From NCBI GenBank assembly GCA_039198585.1, contig JBCCTJ010000035.1, positions 1 to 8,030 of the forward strand: a stretch of DNA of 8,030 nucleotides, given 5' to 3'. The notes beneath the pieces are model-generated. The model was not told the origin of the DNA, did no database searches, and worked only from the letters and a program-made list of their open reading frames with translations. Shown one piece after another: positions 1 through 6,897 of this stretch; positions within the stretch are counted from its first letter, which is position 1, and each line of letters begins with the position of its first letter. The translations under genes were made by a program, and so were the position numbers. Source of the stretch: JBCCTJ01 sp039198585. GTDB taxonomy: Bacteria > Bacteroidota > Bacteroidia > Cytophagales > Amoebophilaceae.

Positions 1-96
1 ATTGAGACTAGCGACTTATTGACTCCTTTAATTCTTAACCATCTTTAGCTGACCATTGCTTAGCTAACTAAGTAATCAAACAATCCCTTTTCCACG

Positions 97-118
97 AAAA
101 TTCTAACGATAAGTTAGA
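97..118 (-). terminator. Weak hairpin terminator after the lipoprotein-like gene
   Basis: A 6-bp perfect stem (plus-strand TCTAAC 102-107 with GTTAGA 113-118, loop of 5 nt) lies directly after the stop codon at 120-122. On the minus strand it is followed by ATTTTCG. The position fits an intrinsic terminator, but the stem is short, AT-rich and has only four U's, so this is a weak call. Confidence 0.4.
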
Positions 119-119
119 C

Positions 120-479
120 TCACCATAATAACCGAAAGAGAAATTGTGCCAATACATTAACGCCAACGCCGATGGCAATATCCTCTAAAACAGTAGCCAG
201 TTTCTCTGTTTTATATAAGTAGTAAAAAATACCTGATAAGAGAGCAAAAAGTATGACCGATATGACTATTTTGATCCAATACTGTTTTTTAGATTGGTAA
301 GACTGACGAGGGTACTGATTACCGTATTGATAATTTGTATAGCCAGCTTGATGAGAATAGGCATGAGTAGGGAGATGAAAAGCTTGAGAACCTATGAAGG
401 ATTGGGCTGCTGTACAGCCGATAAGAATCAATAAACCAGTCAACCAACCTCTTTTTTTTGTGTTTATTGTAGCAATCAT
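120..479 (-). CDS. Small lipoprotein-like membrane protein, unknown function
   Basis: I do not recognise a family. The protein is 119 residues if started at the ATG at 477-479. That start is chosen because it puts a lipoprotein-type signal at the N terminus: basic residues K8-K9-R10, a hydrophobic stretch at 13-20, and a lipobox L19-I20-G21-C22. An ATG at 590 would add 37 residues with no signal-like character. Residues about 40-67 are rich in Tyr, Gln and Ser and should be exposed. Residues about 68-88 form a strong transmembrane helix, and 93-119 form a second hydrophobic or amphipathic segment ending in Trp. The combination suggests a cell-envelope protein. The gene lies 158 bp downstream of the symporter-HD fusion on the same strand, with an IS605-like hairpin between them. 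No Shine-Dalgarno sequence or consensus promoter was found. The open frame is fairly sure; the function is unknown. Confidence 0.6.
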   Translation of the reverse strand: MIATINTKKRGWLTGLLILIGCTAAQSFIGSQAFHLPTHAYSHQAGYTNYQYGNQYPRQSYQSKKQYWIKIVISVILFALLSGIFYYLYKTEKLATVLEDIAIGVGVNVLAQFLFRLLW

Positions 480-596
480 GATAGTACTTTTTTGCGCGAT
501 TTTTACCCAATTTAGTGAAAAAGTGCAAAATAGACTAATATTATTTGCCACTTGTTTCGTAATTAAGATGGAGGTAGCCTTTTCATCCATTTCTCC

Positions 597-635
597 GTGA
601 AAGAGCCCGTCCTTCAGAGCATGGAGGGATGAGTC
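597..635. repeat. Hairpin resembling an IS200/IS605-type element end (remnant)
   Basis: On the plus strand CCC (606-608) and TCC (610-612) pair with GGA (623-625) and GGG (626-628), giving six pairs with one bulged G and a 10-nt loop. The flanking words, GAAAGAGCCCGTCCTTCAG and then GGAGGGATGAGTC, resemble the imperfect palindromes at the right ends of IS200/IS605 (TnpB-type) elements as I remember them. No transposase or TnpB frame is adjacent, so this would be a relic. It also lies just after the stop codon at 638-640 and could act as a weak terminator for that minus-strand gene. Confidence 0.35.
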
Positions 636-637
636 AC

Positions 638-3600
638 CTAAAGATGATGAGTGGCAAGATCACGCAGTTCTTTTTCAAGATCAGGGAGCTTGAGCTGCTG
701 CGCTAGAGGGATAAAGAAGAGCAAAGTCTCCTCAGCTATCTGGTTACGCTTTTCAGGTTTTTTCACGCCTACCGTACGCATATTATGCAGGCGGTCTGCG
801 AGCTTGACTAGCTGTGCATCTTGATTCCCCTTAGCGAGTAGGTTGGCTAGGTTTTGCGCCTTATTCAGCTTAATACGACGTCCCTTTTTATTGTAGCCAT
901 GTGTTACATCATCTACGATAGCTGCTACACGCCCTCCAAAGGTAGCCTTGATTTGGTGCAGTGTATACTCAGTATCTTCCACCGTATCATGCAAGATGGC
1001 AGCGATGATAACCAGAGGATCGCGCGTATACTGAAGCAAGATAGTTGCTACTTCAATAGGGTGCGTATAGTAGGCTTCTCCTGATTTTCTCTTGATTTGA
1101 CCATGGTAATGTTTAGCAATGCGCAATGCCTCTTTGATCAGCTCCATCTTCTCTATATTTTTTTTAGTCAGGGCCTCTAACAATTTTTGCTCAGCGGGAC
1201 TATTTAGCTGTGTCTTTTGGCTGATATCTTCATTGACAAACCATTTCATCTTAGGACGAAAAACAGTGAGGTCTAAGGGGATGATGTACTCTTGCACTGA
1301 CCTATTTCCTTGTTTGCTGAAGTAGGCCGTACCATAGTGCGCTAGCGCTATTCTCATATTCTCTTCTAGACCGCTATTTTGTGCATCCAATGACCAGTAA
1401 GGTGGTTCGCCAAGTAGGTAGGTATCCTTGATGGGAGGAATAACCTGAGCAGCTGTTATCGTAATACGCAAAGAGGGGACAGGAGCTATCGTTTTATCTT
1501 TTGGCAGACCATAGTCTATTACCGTTTCTTCTAGCACCATCCGCATAGGGTGACTTGGCTCTTCATTACTCAAAATAGACAATATACTATTCACAACCAT
1601 CCGCACTAGATAGTCAATATCGCCTGTAATGTGCGTGATTTTTGTCTGATTATGGAGTAGCAGTTTTTCCTCACGGAGAATCCCTAGCAACGTGCTTCTC
1701 TGGCTGATTCTTTTCAGGAAGTCTTGCATAGATACAGTATAAATTTGTATCGGCAACCATCCTTGAGCCTCATTGGCTATACTTTGAAAGTAGGTAATTG
1801 CTTCTTCTATTTTATTCACCTGACTCTTTACATCACTATCTTCGCGAGCCAACTGAATAGCCTCTCGCATAGCCCGCATCATCGTGCTATCCTTATGGAG
1901 GGCATTGGTAAGCTGGATGTAGTTGTTCTGATAGACTTCTGCTGCTTGCTGCCTTTCTTGGCCATGCTGGAATAGCTGATGAAAGGTCTGACGTCTACTA
2001 TCTTCCTGTTGGCGCAAGAAGAAAAGAACCACTAAGATGACAAAAACAAGAGCCACTGCTAAGATACCTTGACGAGCTAGTAGGATAGGTCCAACCAAGG
2101 AGCCAAACAGCACCTTATGAGCTACCAAAGCAAGTAACGTACCTAGTATCTCAGCTAGAAGCAATGTACGATAGTCTAGCAGGCTAGAAAGTAATAGAAA
2201 GCTCATCATCAAGGCTACCAAACTAAAAAGCTCTTGCGGATCATGAAGTACAAGCAGATTGACTGAAAAAGGCACGCAATAGAGGATCGTGAGATAATAA
2301 AAAAGATTGAAATAATCAAGCCAAGCAGTAGGCCATATACTCTTGGTAATCAGCAAAGTAATGAAGATGATACCAATCGCCTTAATCCCAAAAATCATGT
2401 AAGTACTCATTGTATCCCCAGACGATGGCAAGTAGGGCATCATGTAGACCAGGAACATGAAAAATGAGAATAGACCGGGGCTACTCCATCCTTGCTCTGC
2501 TATTTTTTGGTTGGCCCACGTTGCTGGCTGCTGCAGCCAGCTAAAGTCCCACTGAAACTGATAGCTCTTCCAGTGCATCCAGTGTTTACTCTCCCGCGTG
2601 ACAAAAATAAAGCGACCATGCTCCATATAGTGCATCAGGAAAAACAGGAAGGTACTAGCGGTAATACCCAATACCCAAGGAACACGCGTCTGTAGAAATG
2701 TAGAACTTGAAATTGCTGAATTTTTAGACCCAAACAGATCTAAAAACATTTGTAAATAATTCGCTTTTAGCAAAAAAAAAGTGAAGAAAAAGACTATCCA
2801 AAAAGCAAATAGATTGCCCCAAAAGGAGCGAACAGAGCTTTTCAACCCTAAGGCACTCATCAAAAAAGGAACCGAAATAGTAGAAAAAAGAATCAATGAA
2901 TAGCCCCGTAAATCAAAAATGCTACCAGGTGCATACATAGCCAGCAGTGTAGCAAAGAGACCTAGTGAGCAAGAGATAATTTTTGTCCAAGTGAGTTGAT
3001 TCACTTTTTTGTCTCTTTGAGCCAGCCATGGTACCATAATATCACGTGTCCACATGATAGCGAGCGCATTGATAAAGGAGTCAATCGTAGAAATAATTAA
3101 GGCACAAATTGCAATAAAAAAGAGGGTATGGGTCAAGGGATGGGTAAAGAGAAGGGTAATAACTTTGCCTAAGGTAATACCAGCAATGGGGGTTGTGCCA
3201 TGAAAGCTCCACAAAGTAAAAGCTACTATTACCATCATCAGACGAAAAAGGGGGTACAATACCGCAAAAGGGAGAAACATGTTACGTACACTCTCTTTCT
3301 TATCTGTCATCAAAACACGCTGAATAATAGGAGGCGCTATCAACATCGTAGGAAAAACATTCCAAAAAAAATCGGCCACGAATTTTCTTCTGAAATAATT
3401 AGGATACGACCAAAAATCAGTTAAATGCTTATTTTCTGGAACATGATTCAAAATATGGGTTACCCCGCCAGCTGCATAGATTACCGTAAAAGCGCCGATT
3501 AGGATACCTACTGCGACTATTACAAACTGAAAAACATCAGTAGCCGCTACCGACCGCACTCCTCCTAGGCAGGTATAGAGGGTAACAAGGAGTCCAATCA

Positions 3601-4069
3601 AGCCAATAAATTGCTTAGGAATCATCCCTAACAACCAACTTAGCTGACCTAATGCTTTGAGCTGACTTAAGATCGCTAATAAACAAAATATAGTGGAAAC
3701 AAGCACAGTCATATTACGAGCACCTCGGCCATAAAACTCATCCATCAACTCCGAAAGCGTATACTTATTTTTAAAGGCTGTAAGCCTAAGAAAAACGAAC
3801 CAACCCAAGACCAGCGCTGTCATCCCCATCAGCACAGAACTTAAGAAACTAATCAGCCCAACACTGTACCCCCTCCTAATCCCTATATTGCCAGCATCAA
3901 GCAAAGTAGCGAAAAGGGTCATCACTAGCACCCCTGTACCTAGTGATTGGTTGGCTACAGCATAGTCACGCATACTCTTGATATGGCGACTCGCACGAAA
4001 GCCTATTATCATATTAATCAGCAAAAAAAGAGCTAGTGCTATTTGATTAAGCGTAATGGTTGTAATCAT
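638..4069 (-). CDS. Sodium:solute symporter / kinase-like / RelA-SpoT HD hydrolase fusion protein
   Basis: A 1143-residue membrane protein joining four modules. Residues 1-about 480 are a sodium:solute symporter (SSS, PutP/CbrA-like) fold with about 12-13 helices. It has the family stretch CLGGVRSVAATDVFQF near 167-182 and a Ser-Thr pair in STIDS (327-331) at the likely Na2 site. A Trp-rich loop (about 481-530) leads to about six more helices (531-685). A helical linker (about 686-770) precedes a histidine-kinase-like region (about 775-940). That region keeps an N-box-like Asn827 and a C-terminal G2-like segment but lacks an obvious phospho-acceptor His and the D-x-G motif. Residues about 965-1143 are a RelA/SpoT-type HD domain with R994, H1003, H1027-D1028, E1031-D1032, D1092 and N1096. 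No synthetase, TGS or ACT domain follows. The predicted role is a membrane-anchored (p)ppGpp hydrolase controlled by the transporter-like sensor; the control is inference. The start fits the usual SSS N terminus. GC is higher than in its neighbours. Confidence 0.92.
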   Translation of the reverse strand: MITTITLNQIALALFLLINMIIGFRASRHIKSMRDYAVANQSLGTGVLVMTLFATLLDAGNIGIRRGYSVGLISFLSSVLMGMTALVLGWFVFLRLTAFKNKYTLSELMDEFYGRGARNMTVLVSTIFCLLAILSQLKALGQLSWLLGMIPKQFIGLIGLLVTLYTCLGGVRSVAATDVFQFVIVAVGILIGAFTVIYAAGGVTHILNHVPENKHLTDFWSYPNYFRRKFVADFFWNVFPTMLIAPPIIQRVLMTDKKESVRNMFLPFAVLYPLFRLMMVIVAFTLWSFHGTTPIAGITLGKVITLLFTHPLTHTLFFIAICALIISTIDSFINALAIMWTRDIMVPWLAQRDKKVNQLTWTKIISCSLGLFATLLAMYAPGSIFDLRGYSLILFSTISVPFLMSALGLKSSVRSFWGNLFAFWIVFFFTFFLLKANYLQMFLDLFGSKNSAISSSTFLQTRVPWVLGITASTFLFFLMHYMEHGRFIFVTRESKHWMHWKSYQFQWDFSWLQQPATWANQKIAEQGWSSPGLFSFFMFLVYMMPYLPSSGDTMSTYMIFGIKAIGIIFITLLITKSIWPTAWLDYFNLFYYLTILYCVPFSVNLLVLHDPQELFSLVALMMSFLLLSSLLDYRTLLLAEILGTLLALVAHKVLFGSLVGPILLARQGILAVALVFVILVVLFFLRQQEDSRRQTFHQLFQHGQERQQAAEVYQNNYIQLTNALHKDSTMMRAMREAIQLAREDSDVKSQVNKIEEAITYFQSIANEAQGWLPIQIYTVSMQDFLKRISQRSTLLGILREEKLLLHNQTKITHITGDIDYLVRMVVNSILSILSNEEPSHPMRMVLEETVIDYGLPKDKTIAPVPSLRITITAAQVIPPIKDTYLLGEPPYWSLDAQNSGLEENMRIALAHYGTAYFSKQGNRSVQEYIIPLDLTVFRPKMKWFVNEDISQKTQLNSPAEQKLLEALTKKNIEKMELIKEALRIAKHYHGQIKRKSGEAYYTHPIEVATILLQYTRDPLVIIAAILHDTVEDTEYTLHQIKATFGGRVAAIVDDVTHGYNKKGRRIKLNKAQNLANLLAKGNQDAQLVKLADRLHNMRTVGVKKPEKRNQIAEETLLFFIPLAQQLKLPDLEKELRDLATHHL

Positions 4070-4158
4070 ATCAAAGGGTAGTTAGTGAATACAATAATTC
4101 CCCAAAGCCTATAGCTTTTTTTTGATGAAAGCATAGCTGTTAGTTTAAGCATTGAGAC

Positions 4159-4608
4159 TTACCTATGTCTTCTTTCAATTTGCTGTATAGAGGATATATG
4201 AATAATAGTCTTTTCTATATTTTTGACAAAGGTAGCATTTTTTTCTATTCTTTTTTTAGCTATACTAAGCGCTTCAGCATAAGCTTCCTTTGCTTTTCTA
4301 AAATTATTTTGATCACTGTAAACTCTTCCTAGTGAAGCTAGAAGAGATGCGATATCAACATACTGCTGTTCAGGATTTTTTTTTCTAACGGCTAAAACTT
4401 CTTGGTAACTGAGGATAGCTTTTTCATACTCTCCTCTTACATAGTAGTTAAATCCTTCCTTTTCTTTTCTAAGTAGTTTGTCTTCTATGCGCAGCTTGAA
4501 ATAAAGATCGACTTGCTGCATAATAGGCTTCCTAAAAATTAAAAGCGTACCCACTGTTTTGAGGATACTAAATCCCATAACTAAGGTAAGAGGAGCATCA
4601 ATAAACAT
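4159..4608 (-). CDS. TPR-repeat protein with N-terminal hydrophobic segment
   Basis: A 149-residue protein with two tetratricopeptide repeats, at about 48-81 (GFNYYVRGEYEKAILSYQEV) and 88-121 (LGRVYSDQNNFRKAKEAYAE). Both show the TPR spacing of small and large residues (G/A-Y...A...Y..AL). TPRs form helical pairs that bind other proteins. Residues about 5-25 are hydrophobic and could be a membrane anchor or uncleaved signal; a short lysine/arginine-rich tail ends the protein. If translation starts at Met30 instead, the anchor is lost and a soluble TPR protein remains. The first ATG is preferred because the anchor is well formed, but no Shine-Dalgarno sequence decides it. The gene lies 89 bp upstream of the symporter-HD fusion on the same strand and 45 bp downstream of the small basic gene, so a common transcript is possible. 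The partner is unknown; the adjacent fusion protein is one candidate by position only. Confidence 0.82.
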   Translation of the reverse strand: MFIDAPLTLVMGFSILKTVGTLLIFRKPIMQQVDLYFKLRIEDKLLRKEKEGFNYYVRGEYEKAILSYQEVLAVRKKNPEQQYVDIASLLASLGRVYSDQNNFRKAKEAYAEALSIAKKRIEKNATFVKNIEKTIIHISSIQQIERRHR

Positions 4609-4653
4609 GAAAAAGTAATGATATAGGTTTCCTTATCAAGCGGTTATCAGTAC

Positions 4654-4788
4654 CTAGACAGTAATGGTATTCATAGCTACTTCTTTTTTTTTGATTATTT
4701 TTTCACCTAGATGCTTCAAGTAGTTTTTACGAAACGTACTTTTAAGTTTATTTCTTTTGTTTTTCCTTTTTAATCGTGTAATAGCCAT
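4654..4788 (-). CDS. 44-residue highly basic small protein downstream of tRNA-Val
   Basis: Reading the minus strand from ATG at 4786-4788 gives a 44-residue protein starting MAITRLKRKNKRNKLKS and ending at TAG (4654-4656). About a third of its residues are Lys or Arg, and it has no Asp. It resembles, from memory, the short basic hypothetical proteins beginning M-A-x-x-R-L-K-R-K that occur in Cytophagales-type Bacteroidota; this was not searched. Such charge suggests RNA, ribosome or nucleic-acid contact, which is inference. The start codon is only 13 nt after the encoded CCA of tRNA-Val. No separate promoter fits in that gap, so it is probably transcribed with the tRNA and freed by tRNA 3' processing. 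The frame contains a run of nine A's (plus-strand T's 4684-4692), a place where slippage could occur. Being short and lysine-rich in AT-rich DNA, it could be chance, but the M-A-x-T-R-L-K-R-K start argues against that. Confidence 0.6.
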   Translation of the reverse strand: MAITRLKRKNKRNKLKSTFRKNYLKHLGEKIIKKKEVAMNTITV

Positions 4789-4801
4789 AGTACTCAAATT
4801 T

Positions 4802-4879
4802 TGGTGGGCTCTGCAGGATTCGAACCTGCGACCCCCTGTTTGTAAGACAGGTACTCTAAACCAACTGAGCTAAGAACCC
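4802..4879 (-). tRNA. tRNA-Val, anticodon UAC
   Basis: A complete cloverleaf on the minus strand. The acceptor stem GGGTTCT pairs with AGAGCCC (one U-G wobble). The D arm starts TAGCTCAGTTGG, and the anticodon stem CCTGT/ACAGG encloses loop CTTACAA with anticodon TAC. The variable loop is GGGTC, and the T arm is GCAGG-TTCGAAT-CCTGC. The discriminator is A, and CCA is encoded at 4802-4804. The GGG start and UAC anticodon both fit valine. A consensus Bacteroidota promoter sits 11 nt upstream, so the 5' leader is very short, and a small basic gene starts 13 nt after the CCA. Confidence 0.97.
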
Positions 4880-4890
4880 TTATAATCGCA

Positions 4891-4922
4891 CAAATTTAGT
4901 TATTTTTTTCTAATACCTCAAA
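4891..4922 (-). promoter_or_regulatory. Bacteroidota-type promoter for tRNA-Val
   Basis: On the minus strand TTTG (4919-4922) is followed by a 20-nt spacer and TAAATTTG (4891-4898). This matches the Bacteroidota primary sigma consensus, TTTG near -33 and TAnnTTTG near -7. The -7 element ends 11 nt before the mature tRNA-Val 5' end. The upstream element lies only 6 nt past the stop codon of the PiT-like gene, so the tRNA is probably transcribed independently of it. It may also drive the small basic gene and possibly the TPR gene. Confidence 0.75.
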
Positions 4923-4928
4923 AATAGC

Positions 4929-6074
4929 TTATCTAAGAAAAATATTTTTTATGTAGCTATTAATGGCTATACGAAGGGTAGGATTGACCAGAAGAGTAAG
5001 CATGATCGCTATGAAAAGGCCTATAAAAGCATATTGCAGATCACGTCGTATTAAAAAAATAGTTTTAAATATTTTATTTTTCCAATTTTCTTGTGTAATA
5101 CCTTTGGCTAGCTCTCTGCCTCCTAAAAGGCCGATGAAAACAAAAGTTGTGCTCATTGGGACATGATTGACAAAAGTGAATAAGAAGAGAATACCCATAT
5201 AAAAAAAGGTAATGATAGTAGCTGCTCGTATATCTGTCACACCCGTTTTTTTATCAACAATATCTTGTATGCGTCCCCCTCGACTGTAAAAAAGGACTCC
5301 TAGCAAAAAACAAATAAAAGTAATAAAAGCTAAAAATAGGTATAGGCTCATTTTTCTTGGCAAGAATACCACCATATTGGATGTATCTTGCATGAGCCAA
5401 GCCATCCAAAGAAGTCCGATTGTTATCCAGTGAAGAGGGAGCCACAGCTTGCTTGGCTTTTTCTGAAAATTGAGACACTCTAGCTTAATTAATGTAAACC
5501 ATCCTACAAAAGCTGCTGTAAAGCTAATAGAATATCCCAATATGCTTTTTATAACCATATTACCTAAAGAGCTAGGATGTGAAGAAAATGCATTGAGTAA
5601 GAAAAAAGTGGTAGAAACAGGAATCCTCATGCGCGTAAGTACCAATATGAGAATAGGTCCTACAAGCTGAAGAAAGCTAATCTGAGAGGGGGTTTCAATA
5701 AGACCCTGAACTGCCAGCCTATTGTAACTAACATCACCATGGTATAGCAACCAGCTCCCTAAAGCAGTGATGATAAATATAAAACTAATAAAAAACCACA
5801 TAAGCCACGTGGGTCTTCTATGAATATTTGCTGTGATAAAAAGACCTAATGTTTGAATACTATCATTAGCGATCACACCATAGCTGCTTAGTATAAATCC
5901 AAATGTCATAGCAAAGGATGTGTAGGGATGGATAATACCTGCGATGATAACCAAGGCAACAACAATCAGTAAAAAAGAGCGATTTGCTCCAAAAAAGTCA
6001 AAAAGAGTATACGTTGCTTTTCCAAGACGTTTTTGTCTTATTTTATGGCTAAATTCTCTCTTTTTTTTATTCAT
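4929..6074 (-). CDS. Divergent PiT/phosphate-permease-like membrane transporter
   Basis: A 381-residue integral membrane protein with a basic N-terminal tail (residues 1-19) and roughly 9-10 hydrophobic helices. It shows two-fold repeat features like those of PiT (SLC20-type) inorganic phosphate transporters. IANDSIQTLG (68-77) resembles the first-half G-A-N-D signature, and RIPVSTTF (150-157) is the P-x-S-T-T/H motif. WLMQDTSNMVVFLPR (226-240) stands in the place of the second A-N-D motif, with QD-S-N in place of the usual G-A-N-D-x-A-N. HVPMSTTF (304-311) repeats the P-x-S-T-T motif, followed by GLLGGREL. Because the substrate motifs are altered, phosphate transport is likely but not certain; another anion or an unknown substrate is possible. 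No Shine-Dalgarno sequence or perfect consensus promoter was seen upstream of the ATG at 6072-6074. Sampled GC is about 32%, in line with a resident gene. Confidence 0.85.
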   Translation of the reverse strand: MNKKKREFSHKIRQKRLGKATYTLFDFFGANRSFLLIVVALVIIAGIIHPYTSFAMTFGFILSSYGVIANDSIQTLGLFITANIHRRPTWLMWFFISFIFIITALGSWLLYHGDVSYNRLAVQGLIETPSQISFLQLVGPILILVLTRMRIPVSTTFFLLNAFSSHPSSLGNMVIKSILGYSISFTAAFVGWFTLIKLECLNFQKKPSKLWLPLHWITIGLLWMAWLMQDTSNMVVFLPRKMSLYLFLAFITFICFLLGVLFYSRGGRIQDIVDKKTGVTDIRAATIITFFYMGILFLFTFVNHVPMSTTFVFIGLLGGRELAKGITQENWKNKIFKTIFLIRRDLQYAFIGLFIAIMLTLLVNPTLRIAINSYIKNIFLR

Positions 6075-6277
6075 GAAAGAGATTAAACAATAAGAAGCAA
6101 GTGATAACCTCTATAGTCAACAAAGCATATGCATGAGCACATCTTTTGGGTATAGTGCTTTGTAAGATAATCATAGATAGCATGTTGTCGTCTGTTGAAA
6201 CGTTTACTTGCCACAAATCAATAAAAATTTTTTGATATCGTACCAATATTGCTAAATATATTGATGGTTAGGATTAG

Positions 6278-6574
6278 TACTCTCATCGACTATCCCTCTT
6301 TTATCAACTATGCGCTCTATTGTATCAAAGAGAATTATCTACACATGGCATAGCAGGTATCATGGAAAATTTTTTTGGAGAATCCATGAGTAAAGATACT
6401 ATTAACAATGTAGCCTCAAGCTTCCATGGCATACGAAAAAAATGAGAAAATAGATCGCTAGCGGCTTATTGTCAGGTTATTTATTGTGATGTTCTTTACA
6501 CTAATTTACAACCAGCTAATAGTTATAGCAAAGAAACATGCACAAAGATGAAGTGCTTTAAGAAGGACCCCTAA
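6278..6574 (+). pseudogene. Decayed IS256-type (mutator) transposase fragment
   Basis: One plus-strand frame from 6278, opened by a TAG at 6275-6277, contains an internal TGA at 6443-6445 and ends at TAA 6572-6574. Its translation follows the middle of IS256/mutator transposases. First comes LLYQRELSTHGIAGIMENFF, corresponding to LYARGMSTRDI...LYG. Then ESMSKDTINNVASSF corresponds to VSPTLISRVTD. After the stop, NRSLAAYCQVIYCDVLYTNL corresponds to W..RPL...YPIVYLDALHVKVR, and NSYSKET corresponds to the SYSKEA seen in some members. The first catalytic Asp would be in YCDVLY (codon 6488-6490). The N terminus, the other two catalytic acidic residues and the C terminus are missing, and no terminal inverted repeats were found. 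The fragment is inactive. Assignment rests on remembered motifs, not a search. Confidence 0.65.
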
Positions 6575-6867
6575 ATATTTTTTCACACGCTGCTGATTTT
6601 GTCAAAATACATCCCATCTAATTCCCCTCCTTATATCTCTTTCATAAGCTCCTCACCCCACCATACATCATCCCAAATAGCGGCTTATACCGCGTTACTC
6701 CACGAAGTAGCGCGCAATCATGATAGTGGAAACGATGATATTCATCATATCAATTTGGCCTTCCTTAATCCCTATGAATCTTAACTAGTCAGCAATATAG
6801 AGATAGTCATGCATCCGCACGTTCGACTAGGGATGCCCAAGCCGCTGGAGCCCAATATCCTTTCGTA

Positions 6868-6897
6868 GTACAGAGGTTAAGCCTCTATGTACTTTTC
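6868..6897 (+). terminator. Candidate intrinsic terminator
   Basis: GTACA (6868-6872) and GAGG (6873-6876) pair with CCTC (6882-6885) and TGTAC (6888-6892), leaving a two-base bulge and a 5-nt loop. The hairpin is followed by TTTTC on the plus strand. The shape suits a rho-independent terminator, but there is no sure plus-strand gene upstream, only the transposase remnant and an unrecognised frame. It may be a leftover of the lost gene or chance. Confidence 0.3.

Noticed and set aside
480..590. Longer version of the lipoprotein-like protein starting at 590
   Set aside because: The extra 37 residues carry no signal-like feature, while the internal ATG at 479 gives a textbook lipobox.
394..600. 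Plus-strand 68-codon frame opposite the lipoprotein-like gene
   Set aside because: It is antisense to a better-supported gene, with no recognisable motif.
854..3424. Several 67-83 codon plus-strand frames opposite the fusion gene
   Set aside because: All are shadows of the 1143-residue frame on the minus strand, and none has a domain or start signal.
4072..4106. Near-promoter TTTG-N22-TACCCTTTG before the fusion gene
   Set aside because: The -7 element has three bases instead of two between TA and TTTG, and the predicted start site would fall in or after the ATG.
4963..5670. Frames of 66-74 codons overlapping the PiT-like gene on both strands
   Set aside because: They overlap a clear membrane protein frame and show low-complexity, shadow-type composition.
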